From Solirubrobacterales bacterium (GTDB lineage Bacteria; Actinomycetota; Thermoleophilia; Solirubrobacterales; 70-9), in assembly GCA_025936755.1 (NCBI GenBank), contig JAICSS010000002.1, forward strand, positions 1-64,000: a stretch of DNA of 64,000 nt, read 5' to 3'. The translations under genes were made by a program, and so were the position numbers. How positions within the stretch are numbered: position 1 is the stretch's first letter; every line of letters starts with the position of its first letter. This document shows positions 51,395 to 60,420 of this stretch, piece by piece. The notes below the pieces were generated by a model. That model did not search any database. It saw nothing but the letters and a program-made list of their open reading frames with translations, and was not told the origin of the DNA.

Positions 51395-52639
51395 ATGACC
51401 TCCGCCACGATGTCCCCAGCCGCGGTTCCCCCAGGCAGTTCGGCCCGCTCGCTCGGCCGCCGGATGCTGAACAAGGTCCCCGAGATCACCGTTTTTTTCT
51501 GGGTGATCAAGGTCCTCTGCACCACGGTCGGCGAGACCTTCGCCGACAACCTGAACGAAAACCTCGGCCTCGGCCTCAGCGGCACCAGCTACCTCATGGG
51601 AGCGTTGCTGATCGTCGTCCTCTTCTTCCAATTCCGGGCGAAGAAGTACATCCCGGGGATCTACTGGCTGGCGGTCGTCCTGATCAGCGTCGTCGGCACC
51701 CTGGTCAGCGACAACCTGGTCGAAAACTACGGCGTCGCTCTGGAAACGACGACGATCGCCTTCAGCGCAATTCTGATAGCGGTCTTCGCCAGCTGGTACG
51801 CGGTCGAGCGCACGCTCTCGGTCCACACCATCTTCACCACCCGGCGGGAGACCTTCTACTGGCTGGCGGTCCTTTTCACCTTCGCCCTTGGCACCTCGGC
51901 CGGCGACTTCCTCTCCGAGCAGCTCGAACTCGGCTACCTGGCGGCGCTCGGGATCTTCGCCGGCGCGATAGTCGTCGTCGCCGTCCTGCATTTCGGGCTG
52001 CGGATGAACGCGATCCTCTCCTTCTGGCTCGCCTACATCCTCACCCGCCCGCTCGGCGCCTCGATCGGAGACTACCTCGCCTCACCGACCGGAGAAGGCG
52101 GGCTCGGGCTCGGCACGAACGTGACCTCGATCATCTTCCTCAGCACGATCCTCGCCCTGGTCGTCTACCTCGCGATCAGCAAGCGAGACGTGATCCGCTC
52201 GGGGTCCGTGTCGGCGGCGGCAGCCGCCGACGGCACCCCTGCGGTTCTCGTCGTCCTCAACAAGGTCGAGGCGAGCGCGGAGCTGCTGGAGGCGGTGCGA
52301 GAGCGGGCGGCGAAGGGCGCGGCGCGCTTCTTCGTCCTTGTCCCCAATCCGGACCATCTGGCGTTCGACCGCAACAGCCCGGAGACGGGCGTCGGCGAAG
52401 CCCTCCTGGCTAGAGCGCTGCCGCAGATCCAAGGGCCGGCGGGCACTGGGGTCACGGGGCGCGTCGCCAATAGCCCCAACGCCTACGACGACATCATCGA
52501 CGAGCTCGAGGCGCGGCCCTACGGCGAGATCATCATCGAGACGCCGCCGAGCCATTTCTCGCACTGGCTGCACGTCGACCTTCCGCATCGAATTTCCGAG
52601 CTCGGCTATCCGACGGTGGCGGTGGCCGCGGCGCAATAG
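51395..52639 (+). CDS. DUF347 (COG4705) membrane protein fused to a C-terminal soluble domain
   Basis: This protein of about 414 residues begins with a polytopic domain of four DUF347-type repeats, each with the pattern GTxxxDxL or GExxADNL in a membrane helix (TTVGETFADNL, SVVGTLVSDNL, ALGTSAGDFL, PLGASIGDYL). After the last helix comes a soluble domain of about 130 residues (AVLVVLNKVEASAELLEAVR, FFVLVPNPDHLAF, YGEIIIETPPSHFSHWLH) with a Rossmann-like, universal-stress-protein flavour. The fusion is unusual for this family. TTG 51362 or ATG 51464 (LNKVPEITVFF, closest to homologues) are alternative starts. It precedes a two-component system by 47 bp. Confidence 0.8.
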   Translation: MTSATMSPAAVPPGSSARSLGRRMLNKVPEITVFFWVIKVLCTTVGETFADNLNENLGLGLSGTSYLMGALLIVVLFFQFRAKKYIPGIYWLAVVLISVVGTLVSDNLVENYGVALETTTIAFSAILIAVFASWYAVERTLSVHTIFTTRRETFYWLAVLFTFALGTSAGDFLSEQLELGYLAALGIFAGAIVVVAVLHFGLRMNAILSFWLAYILTRPLGASIGDYLASPTGEGGLGLGTNVTSIIFLSTILALVVYLAISKRDVIRSGSVSAAAAADGTPAVLVVLNKVEASAELLEAVRERAAKGAARFFVLVPNPDHLAFDRNSPETGVGEALLARALPQIQGPAGTGVTGRVANSPNAYDDIIDELEARPYGEIIIETPPSHFSHWLHVDLPHRISELGYPTVAVAAAQ

Positions 52640-52686
52640 CGCCGCCCTCATCTTTTCTTCATCTTCCGCGGTAATCGTGCCCTCCC

Positions 52687-53367
52687 ATGCGCGTGCTCGT
52701 GGTCGAGGACGAGGTGAAGATGGCCGCGCTGCTCCGGCGCGGCCTCGGCGAGCACGGGTTTGCCGTCGAGGTCGCCGGAACCGGCGAGGACGCGGTGGGG
52801 ATGGCGACCGCGACCCCCTACGAGGCGATCGTCCTCGATGTGATGCTGCCGGGCATCGACGGCCTCGAGGCTTGCCGCCGGATGCGGGTGCAGGGAGTCT
52901 GGTCGCCCGTTCTGATGCTGACCGCCCGGGGGGCGCTGGGCGACCGCGTCGCCGGGCTCGACGGCGGCGCCGACGACTACCTGACCAAGCCCTTCTCCTT
53001 CGCCGAGCTGCTCGCCCGCCTGCGGGCTCTGGCCCGCCGGGGCCAGGCCGAGCGGACGGCCCTTGTCGAGGTCGGTGATCTGCGCCTCGACCGACCCGCC
53101 CGCCAGGCCTGGCGCGGCGAGACCGAGATCGAGCTGTCGGCGAAGGAGCTGACCCTGCTCGAGCTCTTCATGCGCAACCCCGGCCACGTCCTCACCAGGA
53201 CCCAGCTCCTCGAACATGCCTGGGAGTACGACTACGAGCACCGCTCCAACGTGATCGAGGTCTACGTGCGCTACCTGCGCCGCAAGATCGACCGCCCCTT
53301 CGGGGTGAAGTCGCTGGAGACCGTACGCGGCGCCGGCTACCGCCTGCGGAGGGACGGCGGCCGTTGA
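52687..53367 (+). CDS. OmpR-family response regulator
   Basis: This 226-residue regulator has a receiver domain with phosphoacceptor Asp51 (IVLDVMLPG), the acidic pair ED in VVEDEV, Lys in LTKPFSF, and a winged-helix DNA-binding domain (ELSAKELTLLELFMRNPG, NVIEVYVRYLRRKI). It pairs with the kinase gene that overlaps its stop (TTGA). With the DUF347 membrane gene upstream, it may respond to membrane or metal stress; that is inferred only from position. Confidence 0.94.
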   Translation: MRVLVVEDEVKMAALLRRGLGEHGFAVEVAGTGEDAVGMATATPYEAIVLDVMLPGIDGLEACRRMRVQGVWSPVLMLTARGALGDRVAGLDGGADDYLTKPFSFAELLARLRALARRGQAERTALVEVGDLRLDRPARQAWRGETEIELSAKELTLLELFMRNPGHVLTRTQLLEHAWEYDYEHRSNVIEVYVRYLRRKIDRPFGVKSLETVRGAGYRLRRDGGR

Positions 53368-54431
53368 GCGGGGCGACCTTCAACCGGCTTTCGATCCGCC
53401 TCCGTGTCACCCTCGCCTTCGCCGCGGTGATGGCGCTCGTGCTCGGCGGCGCCGGCGTCTTCGTCTACCTGCGCTTCGCCTCGGAGCTGAACAACGCCGC
53501 GGAACGCGACGAGGCGCTGCGAGACCTGCTGGAACTGCTCCTGTTGAGCGGGCCGGTGGCGCTGATCCTGGCCTCGCTCGCCGCCTACGGGGTGGCCGCG
53601 GCGGCCCTGCACCCAGTCGAGGCGATGCGGGCGCGGGCGGCGACCATCTCCGCCGCGGAGCCCGGCGAGCGGCTGCCCGTGCCGCCGACCCACGACGAGG
53701 TCGCCCGCCTCGGGGCGACGCTGAACGAGATGCTCGCCCGGCTCGGCGAAGCGCTCGAGCACGAGCGCGCCTTCGTCGCCGACGCCAGTCACGAGCTGCG
53801 CACGCCGCTGACGATCCTCCGCACCGAGCTCGACCTCGCCCTTGCGGAGGGCCGCTCTCCGACCGAGCTGCGGTCGGCGCTCACCTCGGCGGCCGAGGAG
53901 ACCGACCGCCTCACCCAGCTGGCGGATGGCCTGCTGACGATCGCCCAGACCGAGCGCGGCGAGCTGCCGCTGCGGCTGGAGCGGTTCGAGCTGCGGGAGG
54001 CGCTGGAAGGAGTGCGACGACGCTTTGCCCGGCGAGCGGAGGAAGAAGGGCGGACGATCTCGCTGCGAGGAGGGCCGCTGGAGATGAGGGGCGACCGGCT
54101 GCGGATCGAGCAGGCGGTCGGCAACGTCGTCGACAACGCCCTCCGCCACGGCAGCGGCGAGGTCTCCGTCTCTCTCACCGCTCCCGGCGACGAGACGGTC
54201 GAGGTCCACATCGGCGATCGCGGCCCCGGCTTCCCGCCGGCCTTCCTGCCCCGCGCCTTCGAGCGCTTCAGCCGCCCAAGCGGCGCCCGCGGCGACGACG
54301 GCAGCGGCCTCGGCCTGGCGATCGTGCGCACCATCGCCCGCGCCCACGGCGGCGAGGCCGATGCCACGAACACGACCGGCGGCCCCGAGGTGTGGCTCTC
54401 GCTGCCGCAGGCGGTAACGCCGCGGGGCTAG
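53364..54431 (+). CDS. Sensor histidine kinase with a minimal extracytoplasmic loop
   Basis: This 355-residue kinase has two transmembrane helices (residues 15-36 and 58-80) separated by only about 20 residues, so there is no extracytoplasmic sensor domain. A HAMP domain follows (LHPVEAMRARAATI), then the dimerisation helix with His143 (DASHELRTPL) and an ATPase domain with NVVDNALRHG (N box), HIGDRGPGF (G1) and DDGSGLGLAIV (G2). TTG 53364 overlaps the regulator stop. A short loop suggests intramembrane sensing or a partner such as the upstream DUF347 protein. Confidence 0.92.
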   Translation: MSGATFNRLSIRLRVTLAFAAVMALVLGGAGVFVYLRFASELNNAAERDEALRDLLELLLLSGPVALILASLAAYGVAAAALHPVEAMRARAATISAAEPGERLPVPPTHDEVARLGATLNEMLARLGEALEHERAFVADASHELRTPLTILRTELDLALAEGRSPTELRSALTSAAEETDRLTQLADGLLTIAQTERGELPLRLERFELREALEGVRRRFARRAEEEGRTISLRGGPLEMRGDRLRIEQAVGNVVDNALRHGSGEVSVSLTAPGDETVEVHIGDRGPGFPPAFLPRAFERFSRPSGARGDDGSGLGLAIVRTIARAHGGEADATNTTGGPEVWLSLPQAVTPRG

Positions 54432-54446
54432 CGGAGCGGATGCGGC

Positions 54447-55034
54447 CTACCCGGCGGGCGCGGCGAGGGCGTCGATCGCCGGCTCCAGCGCCGCCAGGAC
54501 CTGCTCCCGGGGCGCCGCGGCGTTGACCGCGAGCGTCGCGTTGGCGCGGGTGATCGAGACGCCCAGCGCCAGCGCCACCAGCAGCTCGCCGCGCAGCTCG
54601 GGGTCGGGGACGCCGCGACGGCGAAGCTCCTCCACCATCGGGCCGAGCAGGCGGTCGCGGACGACGGCGCCGATCCTGCCGCGGACCGCGGCGTTCAGCG
54701 CCGGGCTCGCCAGCGCCCGGCTTAATGGGCTGTGGCCGTAGTCGTCCCAGCGCTCGAGCAGCCAGGCGACAAGCGCCCGCGGGTCGGTGGGCAGCTCCGC
54801 CTCGTCGGGCGCGGGCGTGGCGCAGGCGGCCAGGAAGAGGCCCTCCTTGCCGTCGAAGTAGCGGGCGATCAGCGCCGGGTCGACGCCGGCGCGCTCGCCG
54901 ATCTGGCGCACCGTCGCGCGATCGAAGCCGAGCTCGTCGAAAAGCTGGCGCCCGGCCTCGAGCAGCGCCGCGCGGCTGGCCGCGGCGTCGTGCGAGCGCC
55001 GGCTGCTGCTACCGTTGTCACCGCTCGATGACAT
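54447..55034 (-). CDS. TetR-family regulator of the divergent efflux gene
   Basis: This 195-residue regulator has the HTH TVRQIGERAGVDPALIARYF with GKEGLFLAA after it, and a helical ligand domain (LLGPMVEELRRRGVPD, GELLVALALGVSITRA). The recognition helix PALIARYF is a known TetR variant. The ATG at 55034 overlaps the opposite ATG of the MFS gene by a few bases, and an 11-bp palindrome covers both, so the protein very likely represses itself and the exporter. No other in-frame start exists before the HTH. Confidence 0.9.
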   Translation of the reverse strand: MSSSGDNGSSSRRSHDAAASRAALLEAGRQLFDELGFDRATVRQIGERAGVDPALIARYFDGKEGLFLAACATPAPDEAELPTDPRALVAWLLERWDDYGHSPLSRALASPALNAAVRGRIGAVVRDRLLGPMVEELRRRGVPDPELRGELLVALALGVSITRANATLAVNAAAPREQVLAALEPAIDALAAPAG

Positions 55035-55036
55035 CG
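55026..55036. promoter_or_regulatory. Short palindrome covering both divergent start codons (putative TetR operator)
   Basis: CGATG and CATCG are exact inverted repeats around a single A, spanning the ATG of the TetR gene and of the MFS gene. A wider TGTCA-N8-TGACA repeat (55016-55033 region) overlaps it. Both are short, so the assignment is tentative. Confidence 0.4.
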
Positions 55037-56473
55037 CCCGTGGACGATATCACCGCCGCCCCTCCCGACCGCCAGCACTACGGCGTCACCTTCGCCGTCC
55101 TGGCGATCGCCGGCGTCGCCTACTCGCTGCTGCAGTCGACCGTCGCGCCGGCCCTGCCCGACATCCAGGAGGAGCTGCACGCCTCCTCGACCGCGACCGC
55201 CTGGCTCTTCACCGGCTACCTGTTGAGCGCCTCGGTGCTGACCCCGATCATCGGCCGACTCGGCGACATGTTCGGAAAGGAGCGGATCCTCGTCTGGACC
55301 CTCGCCGGCCTCTGCGGCGGCACCCTGCTCGCCGCGCTCGCCAACTCGATACCGCTGCTGATCGCGGCGCGGATCGTCCAGGGCGGCGGCGGCGCGATCT
55401 TCCCGCTCGCCTTCGGGATCATCCGCGACGAGTTCCCGCGCGAGAAGGCGGGCCAGGGGATCGCCCTGATCTCGGCGATCCTCGGGATCGGCGGCGGCCT
55501 CGGGATCATCCTCGCCGGCCCGATCATCAGCGCCTTTGACTTCCACTGGCTGTTCTGGTTCCCGCTGATCGTGCTCGTGATCTCGCTCGTGGCGACGATC
55601 AAGTTCGTCCCGGAGTCGCCGGTGAAGTCCCCCGGCGAGGTCGACTGGAGCGGCGCCGCGCTGCTCACCGCCTGGCTGGTGCCGCTGCTGATCGGGGTCA
55701 GCCAGACCTCCGAATGGGGCTGGGGCGACGCTCGCGTCTGGGGGCTGGTCGCGATCTCGGCCGTCCTCCTCGCCGTCTGGATCCGCTTCGAGCACCGGGC
55801 CCGGGAACCGCTCGTCGATATGGCGATGATGCGGATCCGCGGCGTCTGGACCGTCAACGCCGCCGCCTTCCTGGTCGGCGCCGGGATGTACAGCTCCTTC
55901 ATCCTCGTCCCCCAGCTGACCGAGCTGCCGACCTCGACCGGCTTCGGCTTCGGCTCCTCGGTCACCGGGGCCGGCCTCTTCCTGCTGCCGGCGACGGTGA
56001 TGATGATGCTCGTCAGCCCGATCGGCGGCTCGCTGGCGACGAAGACCGGCTCGCGGCCGATTCTGCTCGCCGGCTGCCTGATCACCACCGTCTCGTTCAC
56101 CCTGCTCGCCGTCGCCCACACCCACGCCTTCGAGATCTACGTCGGCACGGCGCTGATGGGAACCGGCATCGGCTTCGCCTTCGCCTCGCTCGCCAACCTG
56201 ATCGTCGAGGCCGTCCCACCCGAGGAAACCGGGGTCGCCACCGGGATGAACACCGTGATGAGGAGCCTGGGAGGCTCCCTGGGCGCGCAGATCGGCGCCA
56301 GCGTCCTAGCCGGCACGGTGGTCGCCTCCGGCTTCCCGACCGAGAGCGGTTTCACCCTTGCCTTCCTGATCTCGGCCGGCGCCTGCCTGCTCGCCGCCGG
56401 CGCCAGCCTCGCCGTGCCGCACCGGCCCCGCGGACTGCGCCGCGCCGCCGCTCCGGCGATGGCGACCGAGTAG
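55028..56473 (+). CDS. MFS multidrug exporter, DHA2 (EmrB/QacA-like) family
   Basis: This 481-residue transporter has about 14 membrane helices. LSASVLTPIIGRLGDMFGKER carries motif A (GxxxDxxGxxR) and LGIGGGLGIILAGPI matches the motif-C antiporter pattern. Such proteins expel drugs or metabolites using the proton gradient. GTG 55040 is an alternative start (GTG GAC GAT) that would avoid overlap with the TetR gene; neither has a ribosome site. The tight divergent layout with a TetR gene is the classical locally repressed efflux pair. Confidence 0.92.
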   Translation: MTSPVDDITAAPPDRQHYGVTFAVLAIAGVAYSLLQSTVAPALPDIQEELHASSTATAWLFTGYLLSASVLTPIIGRLGDMFGKERILVWTLAGLCGGTLLAALANSIPLLIAARIVQGGGGAIFPLAFGIIRDEFPREKAGQGIALISAILGIGGGLGIILAGPIISAFDFHWLFWFPLIVLVISLVATIKFVPESPVKSPGEVDWSGAALLTAWLVPLLIGVSQTSEWGWGDARVWGLVAISAVLLAVWIRFEHRAREPLVDMAMMRIRGVWTVNAAAFLVGAGMYSSFILVPQLTELPTSTGFGFGSSVTGAGLFLLPATVMMMLVSPIGGSLATKTGSRPILLAGCLITTVSFTLLAVAHTHAFEIYVGTALMGTGIGFAFASLANLIVEAVPPEETGVATGMNTVMRSLGGSLGAQIGASVLAGTVVASGFPTESGFTLAFLISAGACLLAAGASLAVPHRPRGLRRAAAPAMATE

Positions 56474-56480
56474 TCGGCCT

Positions 56481-57011
56481 CTAGGCGCGCCGGCGGTAGC
56501 GCAGGTACACGGTCGCGCCGAACGCGCGGGTCTCGACCAGGTCGAGGTCGATGTGCACGTCCGGCGGGAAGTACGGCGTGCCGCCACCGACCACGATCGG
56601 GATGACGAACAGCTCGAACTCGTCGATCAGCCCGCGCCGCATGCATTCCGCCGCAAGGCCGGCGCCGCCGACCGCGATCCTCCGGTCCCCGAGCGCGGCG
56701 ATCTCCTCCTCGAGCGATCCCGTGGCCAGGCGGTTGCTGCCCTCCACGCTCGTCAGCCCGCTCGAGAACACGATCTTCTCGAGCGGGCGCCAGATTTCGG
56801 CGAACTCCGCCATCGTGGGGTCGGAGAACTCCTCGGTGTCCCACACGAGCATCGTCTCGTAGAGGCGCCGGCCGAGCAGCTGGGCGTCGATCGCGGCGAC
56901 CCGCTCGTTGTGGAACCGGTGCAGCTCCCGGCTGGGCCTCCCCCAGTCGAAGCTTCCGTCGGGTCCGGCGACGTAGCCGTCGGCCGACAGGCTCATGGAA
57001 TAGGTGATCAC
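56481..57011 (-). CDS. Dihydrofolate reductase-like (RibD C-terminal) protein
   Basis: This 176-residue protein has the RibD_C fold: ITYSMSLSADGYVAGPDGSF, DAQLLGRRLYETMLVWD, RRIAVGGAGLAAECMRRGL and DEFELFVIPIVVGGGTPYF. It differs clearly from the relative at 42296-42826. The GTG at 57011 gives the family N-terminus; the longer upstream frame has no homology. Its 3' end lies 7 bp from the end of the convergent exporter gene. Substrate unknown. Confidence 0.9.
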   Translation of the reverse strand: MITYSMSLSADGYVAGPDGSFDWGRPSRELHRFHNERVAAIDAQLLGRRLYETMLVWDTEEFSDPTMAEFAEIWRPLEKIVFSSGLTSVEGSNRLATGSLEEEIAALGDRRIAVGGAGLAAECMRRGLIDEFELFVIPIVVGGGTPYFPPDVHIDLDLVETRAFGATVYLRYRRRA

Positions 57012-57049
57012 GACGACACAGTGAACCGCGTCGAGCCGACGGCGCGAGC

Positions 57050-58456
57050 TCAATAAGGCGAAAACTGAAGAACGGCGATTGCGGCCAGGGCCGAGACCAA
57101 CAGGGGAACGAGATAGGCCGTCGCATATATCGGGGCCCCGGTGAAGGGCAGAACCGCCTCCACGCATGCGATGGCGCCCGTGAATACCGAAGCCGGCGCG
57201 GTGATCGCCCGGGTAAAGCGCGAGCCCCCGCCGGTGTCGTGGCCGGCATGAAGCCGAATGAGTTCCACCTCGCGGAACGTCGGGATGGACATAACTCCCG
57301 CGCCAAGCCCGGCCAGAAGCCCGATGCCAGCCGCGGTGCCGTTCTGTTCGAGCATCCCAGCGAAGATCGAGAAGGGACCGAGCCATAGGGCTTCCGGTGC
57401 GGCGCCGGTGAGGAGATCAGGCCGCCTGAAGGCCATTGGCGCAATCGCAACTCCGAGATGCGAGGACTTCCATAAGACCACCGTCATCACCAGGATGCAG
57501 AGCAGGGCTGCAATAAGTCGCGGTGCCAGCAGCGCCACGGTGACGGCCTTCGGCGAAGCTGGCCGTGACCCCGAGGTCACGGCCACGTCTCCCCCCGGAA
57601 CCTCCAGCCAGTGGTAGCTCCGCGCGTCGACGCCCACGATCGCCCCGCAGAGTGCGCGGGTTCCCGCCATGAGCAGAGCGGCCGGCCAGAGGAAGAAATA
57701 GAGCAGCGCGATCGTCAGAATCCTGAGGAAGAAAACCGTCAGAGCACCGAAGACCCCTGCGGTGCCGTAGAGGAGCCAGGCAGCTCCCCAGCGAGACCAC
57801 CGGCCGTGCGCGGCAAGCTCACGGTCGATCCTCATGTGAACGCGCCTGGTGATCCGCTTGGGGCGATCACAGGTGAGAATGAGGCGATGGCGCGAAGTCG
57901 CCAGCCCGAGCTTGGTCCTGATGTCGCAGGCCAGCACCGTGGCATTGGGAAGAACCTTCAGATGCTCGCCCGGTCGGCTCGCGAGGGCAAGCAGGAGGTG
58001 CCCAACAACAGGTTGCCCCTCGCTTCCCGGTCCACCTGCGAAGGCCCTTGCCAGTCTCATCACGTCCTTCGCCTCGGCACTCAGGTCGAGCCGATGCCCG
58101 CTTCCCTGCGAGGGTTCGACGGCGAACATCCTGCGGATGATGCTGATCATCAGGGTGACCGGGACCAGCACGGCAACGAGCAGCATCAACCGCATCGACG
58201 ATCTGAATCGGGGTCTCTCTGCCGCCGAGGTTCGCGGCTCGATCGGCGGCCTCCATCCAAGGCGTCGTAGAGCCGAGCGGTACGACAACCCTCCTCGTTC
58301 GAGGATCACTAGCGGCCAGGAGCTGTGCCGATCGGACAAGACGGCCAGCACCAGGTGCGTCGGCCTGACGAGATGGTGCCCCTGCTCGCGGGCGATCTTT
58401 TCCGCCCGCGGCAGAACGACCTCGAGCTCACCCACCGTCCCTCCCCCGGCGCTCAT
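57050..58456 (-). CDS. Membrane protein with two Clp-N-like domains (no ATPase)
   Basis: This 468-residue protein has two regions resembling the N-terminal (substrate/adaptor) domain of Clp ATPases: about residues 12-66 (LPRAEKIAREQGHHLVRPTH, VLSDRHSSWPLVILERGG) and 124-185 (LSAEAKDVMRLARAF, VVGHLLLALASRPG). They are separated by a membrane helix at 88-106 and followed by about six more helices. No Walker A or B motif exists, so it is not a Clp protein. ATG 58456 overlaps the TPR-like gene's stop (ATGA). The pairing suggests a membrane receptor or adaptor for proteolysis, but that is inference and the function is unknown. Confidence 0.7.
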   Translation of the reverse strand: MSAGGGTVGELEVVLPRAEKIAREQGHHLVRPTHLVLAVLSDRHSSWPLVILERGGLSYRSALRRLGWRPPIEPRTSAAERPRFRSSMRLMLLVAVLVPVTLMISIIRRMFAVEPSQGSGHRLDLSAEAKDVMRLARAFAGGPGSEGQPVVGHLLLALASRPGEHLKVLPNATVLACDIRTKLGLATSRHRLILTCDRPKRITRRVHMRIDRELAAHGRWSRWGAAWLLYGTAGVFGALTVFFLRILTIALLYFFLWPAALLMAGTRALCGAIVGVDARSYHWLEVPGGDVAVTSGSRPASPKAVTVALLAPRLIAALLCILVMTVVLWKSSHLGVAIAPMAFRRPDLLTGAAPEALWLGPFSIFAGMLEQNGTAAGIGLLAGLGAGVMSIPTFREVELIRLHAGHDTGGGSRFTRAITAPASVFTGAIACVEAVLPFTGAPIYATAYLVPLLVSALAAIAVLQFSPY

Positions 58457-59277
58457 CGCTCGACCACCGGCTGACTCGCAAGGCCAACGAGCCGGACATC
58501 CCTGAAATAGGCGCTCCGCGCGGCCGGCGTCAGCACACAACTCCGCAGGCTCGGGGTGTTTGCGCAACCTGCGCGGCGTCTTTCTCGAGGGCCGAAGCAC
58601 GAAAAGAAACGGGCCCGATCGGAAGCGTCGACCGCGCTCGTTTCGAGCGCGTTCCCGGCATAGTCCCAGGCAGCGCCTGCAAGGCCCGCGCGTTGCGCGA
58701 GGCAGGCGCCGAGCAGCATTCGATCGGGTTCTTCTTCCGTGGTCCCGCTTGGCTCTTCCATCAGGGCCGTTTCGAACTTCTTTGCATCGGCGACTCGCGG
58801 CACCGCGAACGCGTCTGAGAGGCCCAGCTTCGCGACGAAGAAAACGTCGCTGAGGTTTAGCCCGTGGCCGCAGCGTCCCAGCCTTTCTGCGAAGGCTCCC
58901 GCCTTAAGCGCCCCAGTCAGCTCGATGGTCGCAGCCGAGCGCTCGCCCGATTGATAGAAGACACAGGCCAAACCCAGGCGCGCAACAGTGGAGTTTGGAA
59001 CGAGGCCCAACACGGTGTTGTAGCTCCTCTCGGCCTGCGCATAGTCGCCGCGCTTGAGCGCTTCCTCTCCACCCTCTAAAGCGAGAACCGCCTTCCTGTC
59101 GGGAATCCCCTGCCAGAGCCCATAGGTCAGGAGTAGCGCCATGACGAACGCGCCCGCACCCGAGACGACCCGGGTCATAACTAACTTACGCGCCCGCCAC
59201 TCCTCTCGGTGCACCTTCGTCGGGGAGTGCCGAGGTGCCTGGCGCTGGATTCTGGGGGAATTGCCGCGGTCGGTCAT
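58453..59277 (-). CDS. Single-pass membrane protein with TPR-like repeats
   Basis: This 274-residue protein has a short positively charged N-terminus, a membrane helix (about residues 36-56, VVSGAGAFVMALLLTYGLW) and a helical domain with a TPR-like unit (EALKRGDYAQAERSYNTVLG, LVPNSTVARLGLACVFYQSG). The chain has six or more cysteines in its second half, two adjacent to a disulfide-like pattern (GRCGHG, FFSCFGP, AGCANTPSLRSC), which fits an extracytoplasmic location. Its stop overlaps the Clp-N-like gene. No named family is recognised. ATG 59277 is chosen over 59334, but neither has a strong ribosome site. Confidence 0.68.
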   Translation of the reverse strand: MTDRGNSPRIQRQAPRHSPTKVHREEWRARKLVMTRVVSGAGAFVMALLLTYGLWQGIPDRKAVLALEGGEEALKRGDYAQAERSYNTVLGLVPNSTVARLGLACVFYQSGERSAATIELTGALKAGAFAERLGRCGHGLNLSDVFFVAKLGLSDAFAVPRVADAKKFETALMEEPSGTTEEEPDRMLLGACLAQRAGLAGAAWDYAGNALETSAVDASDRARFFSCFGPRERRRAGCANTPSLRSCVLTPAARSAYFRDVRLVGLASQPVVER

Positions 59278-59400
59278 GTTTTCAGATGGCCCGCCGGCAG
59301 AGTTCTCTCGAGACTCGCGGCGCCTGTCCCGCAAGCCGTCCCGATCGCCGCAACGGGCTCGCCTCCAGGTAGGTCGCTAAATTCGACCTTCCTTAGTTTC

Positions 59401-60039
59401 CTACGCGGGCTCGCCCGCTTCGGACTCAATCAGAGACCCCTCAAATGCCTGGGCGATCTCCAAGTCACTCACCGCACCGAACCGCGAGGAGGAAATCGGG
59501 TTCCCCGCCAGGTCACGGCAAATCAGCTCGGGTTCTGGGTTGCACGAGAACTCACCGATCCCGACACGTAGGCCCGAGCGAATCTTTACCTCTGGAGTCC
59601 CTCCCTGCTCCCTGCACGCCTTGACGAAACCGGAGATCTTGGCTTCGAGGTGCTTGAGAATGACAGTGCCCGCCAGGAACGCCAGACAACCACCAACGGC
59701 AACGGCGCCGGCGATTACCACGAAGGGAAGCGGATCAGCAACGGCGACGAAATCAACGGAGCCCTTCTCATTCACCAAGACGCCTGAGTGGATCATGTAG
59801 CGCTCATTGATTGCGGCATTGGATTGGAGGGAACGGATCGAGGTCTCGGTTGGGTTGCCGTCGGCCAGGAGGACAAAGCCGCCGTCGTCCTCCTGAGCAT
59901 CGAACCGCTGCGGGTCCAGATCAGAGAGGGAGATAACGAGCGGGAGCACCGTACCTTCTGACAGAGAGGCCACGGTACCGTTAAGTTCAATCTCGTCGAG
60001 AGAGACACCTTCTCCGTGAACCGAGACAATGCTGGACAT
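59401..60039 (-). CDS. Hypothetical protein with a central transmembrane helix
   Basis: This 212-residue protein is unrecognised. The N-terminal half (VHGEGVSLDEIELNGTVASL, LVISLSDLDPQRFD) is acidic and beta-rich; a membrane helix follows (FVVIAGAVAVGGCLAFLAGTVIL) and then a cysteine-containing cytosolic part (FVKACREQGGTPE, FSCNPEPELICRDL). ATG 60039 is preceded by GAGGAAA, which the longer frame to 60096 is not. It lies 123 bp before the TPR-like gene on the same strand. Codon use is distinctly less GC-biased than the flanks. Confidence 0.62.
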   Translation of the reverse strand: MSSIVSVHGEGVSLDEIELNGTVASLSEGTVLPLVISLSDLDPQRFDAQEDDGGFVLLADGNPTETSIRSLQSNAAINERYMIHSGVLVNEKGSVDFVAVADPLPFVVIAGAVAVGGCLAFLAGTVILKHLEAKISGFVKACREQGGTPEVKIRSGLRVGIGEFSCNPEPELICRDLAGNPISSSRFGAVSDLEIAQAFEGSLIESEAGEPA

Positions 60040-60096
60040 CTCGTTTCCTCGAACCAAGAGGTCTAGGGTCCAGTGGTCATCGCCGGAGGTACCCAT

Positions 60097-60420
60097 CGCA
60101 CCGAAAGGCTACCAGCCGTCGGAGTCGACGTCAGCATCTAGAGAACCGCCGTGTCTGCATGGGTGGGTGCAGAAATTGGTTCCCTGCGCGGGAGTGAACA
60201 TCGACGAGGGAGCACTCTGGAGAGACGATGTCTCCATTCACCTTCAACACGGAGTCGATCGATAACGATGAGTGAAGATCGTCCTCGAGATCGAGACCTG
60301 TCTTTCGGGGAAGGCTGGGGTCGGCGCCCCAGGTACGCCCGTGACGCCTTCTTTCGGAGACCTGGCTGCAATCGCCCCGACACCCTCCGCCTCACCCACC
60401 GGGGCCTTAGGTGGCCCGGC
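60097..60420. other. Intergenic region without a supported gene
   Basis: No open frame here has plausible coding character. A short inverted repeat GAGAC-GAT-GTCTC is at 60222-60234. The segment separates the leftward three-gene cassette from the rightward two-component operon. Confidence 0.5.

Noticed and set aside
57050-58456. Clp ATPase
   Set aside because: Only N-terminal-domain-like regions are present; there is no Walker A, Walker B or arginine finger.
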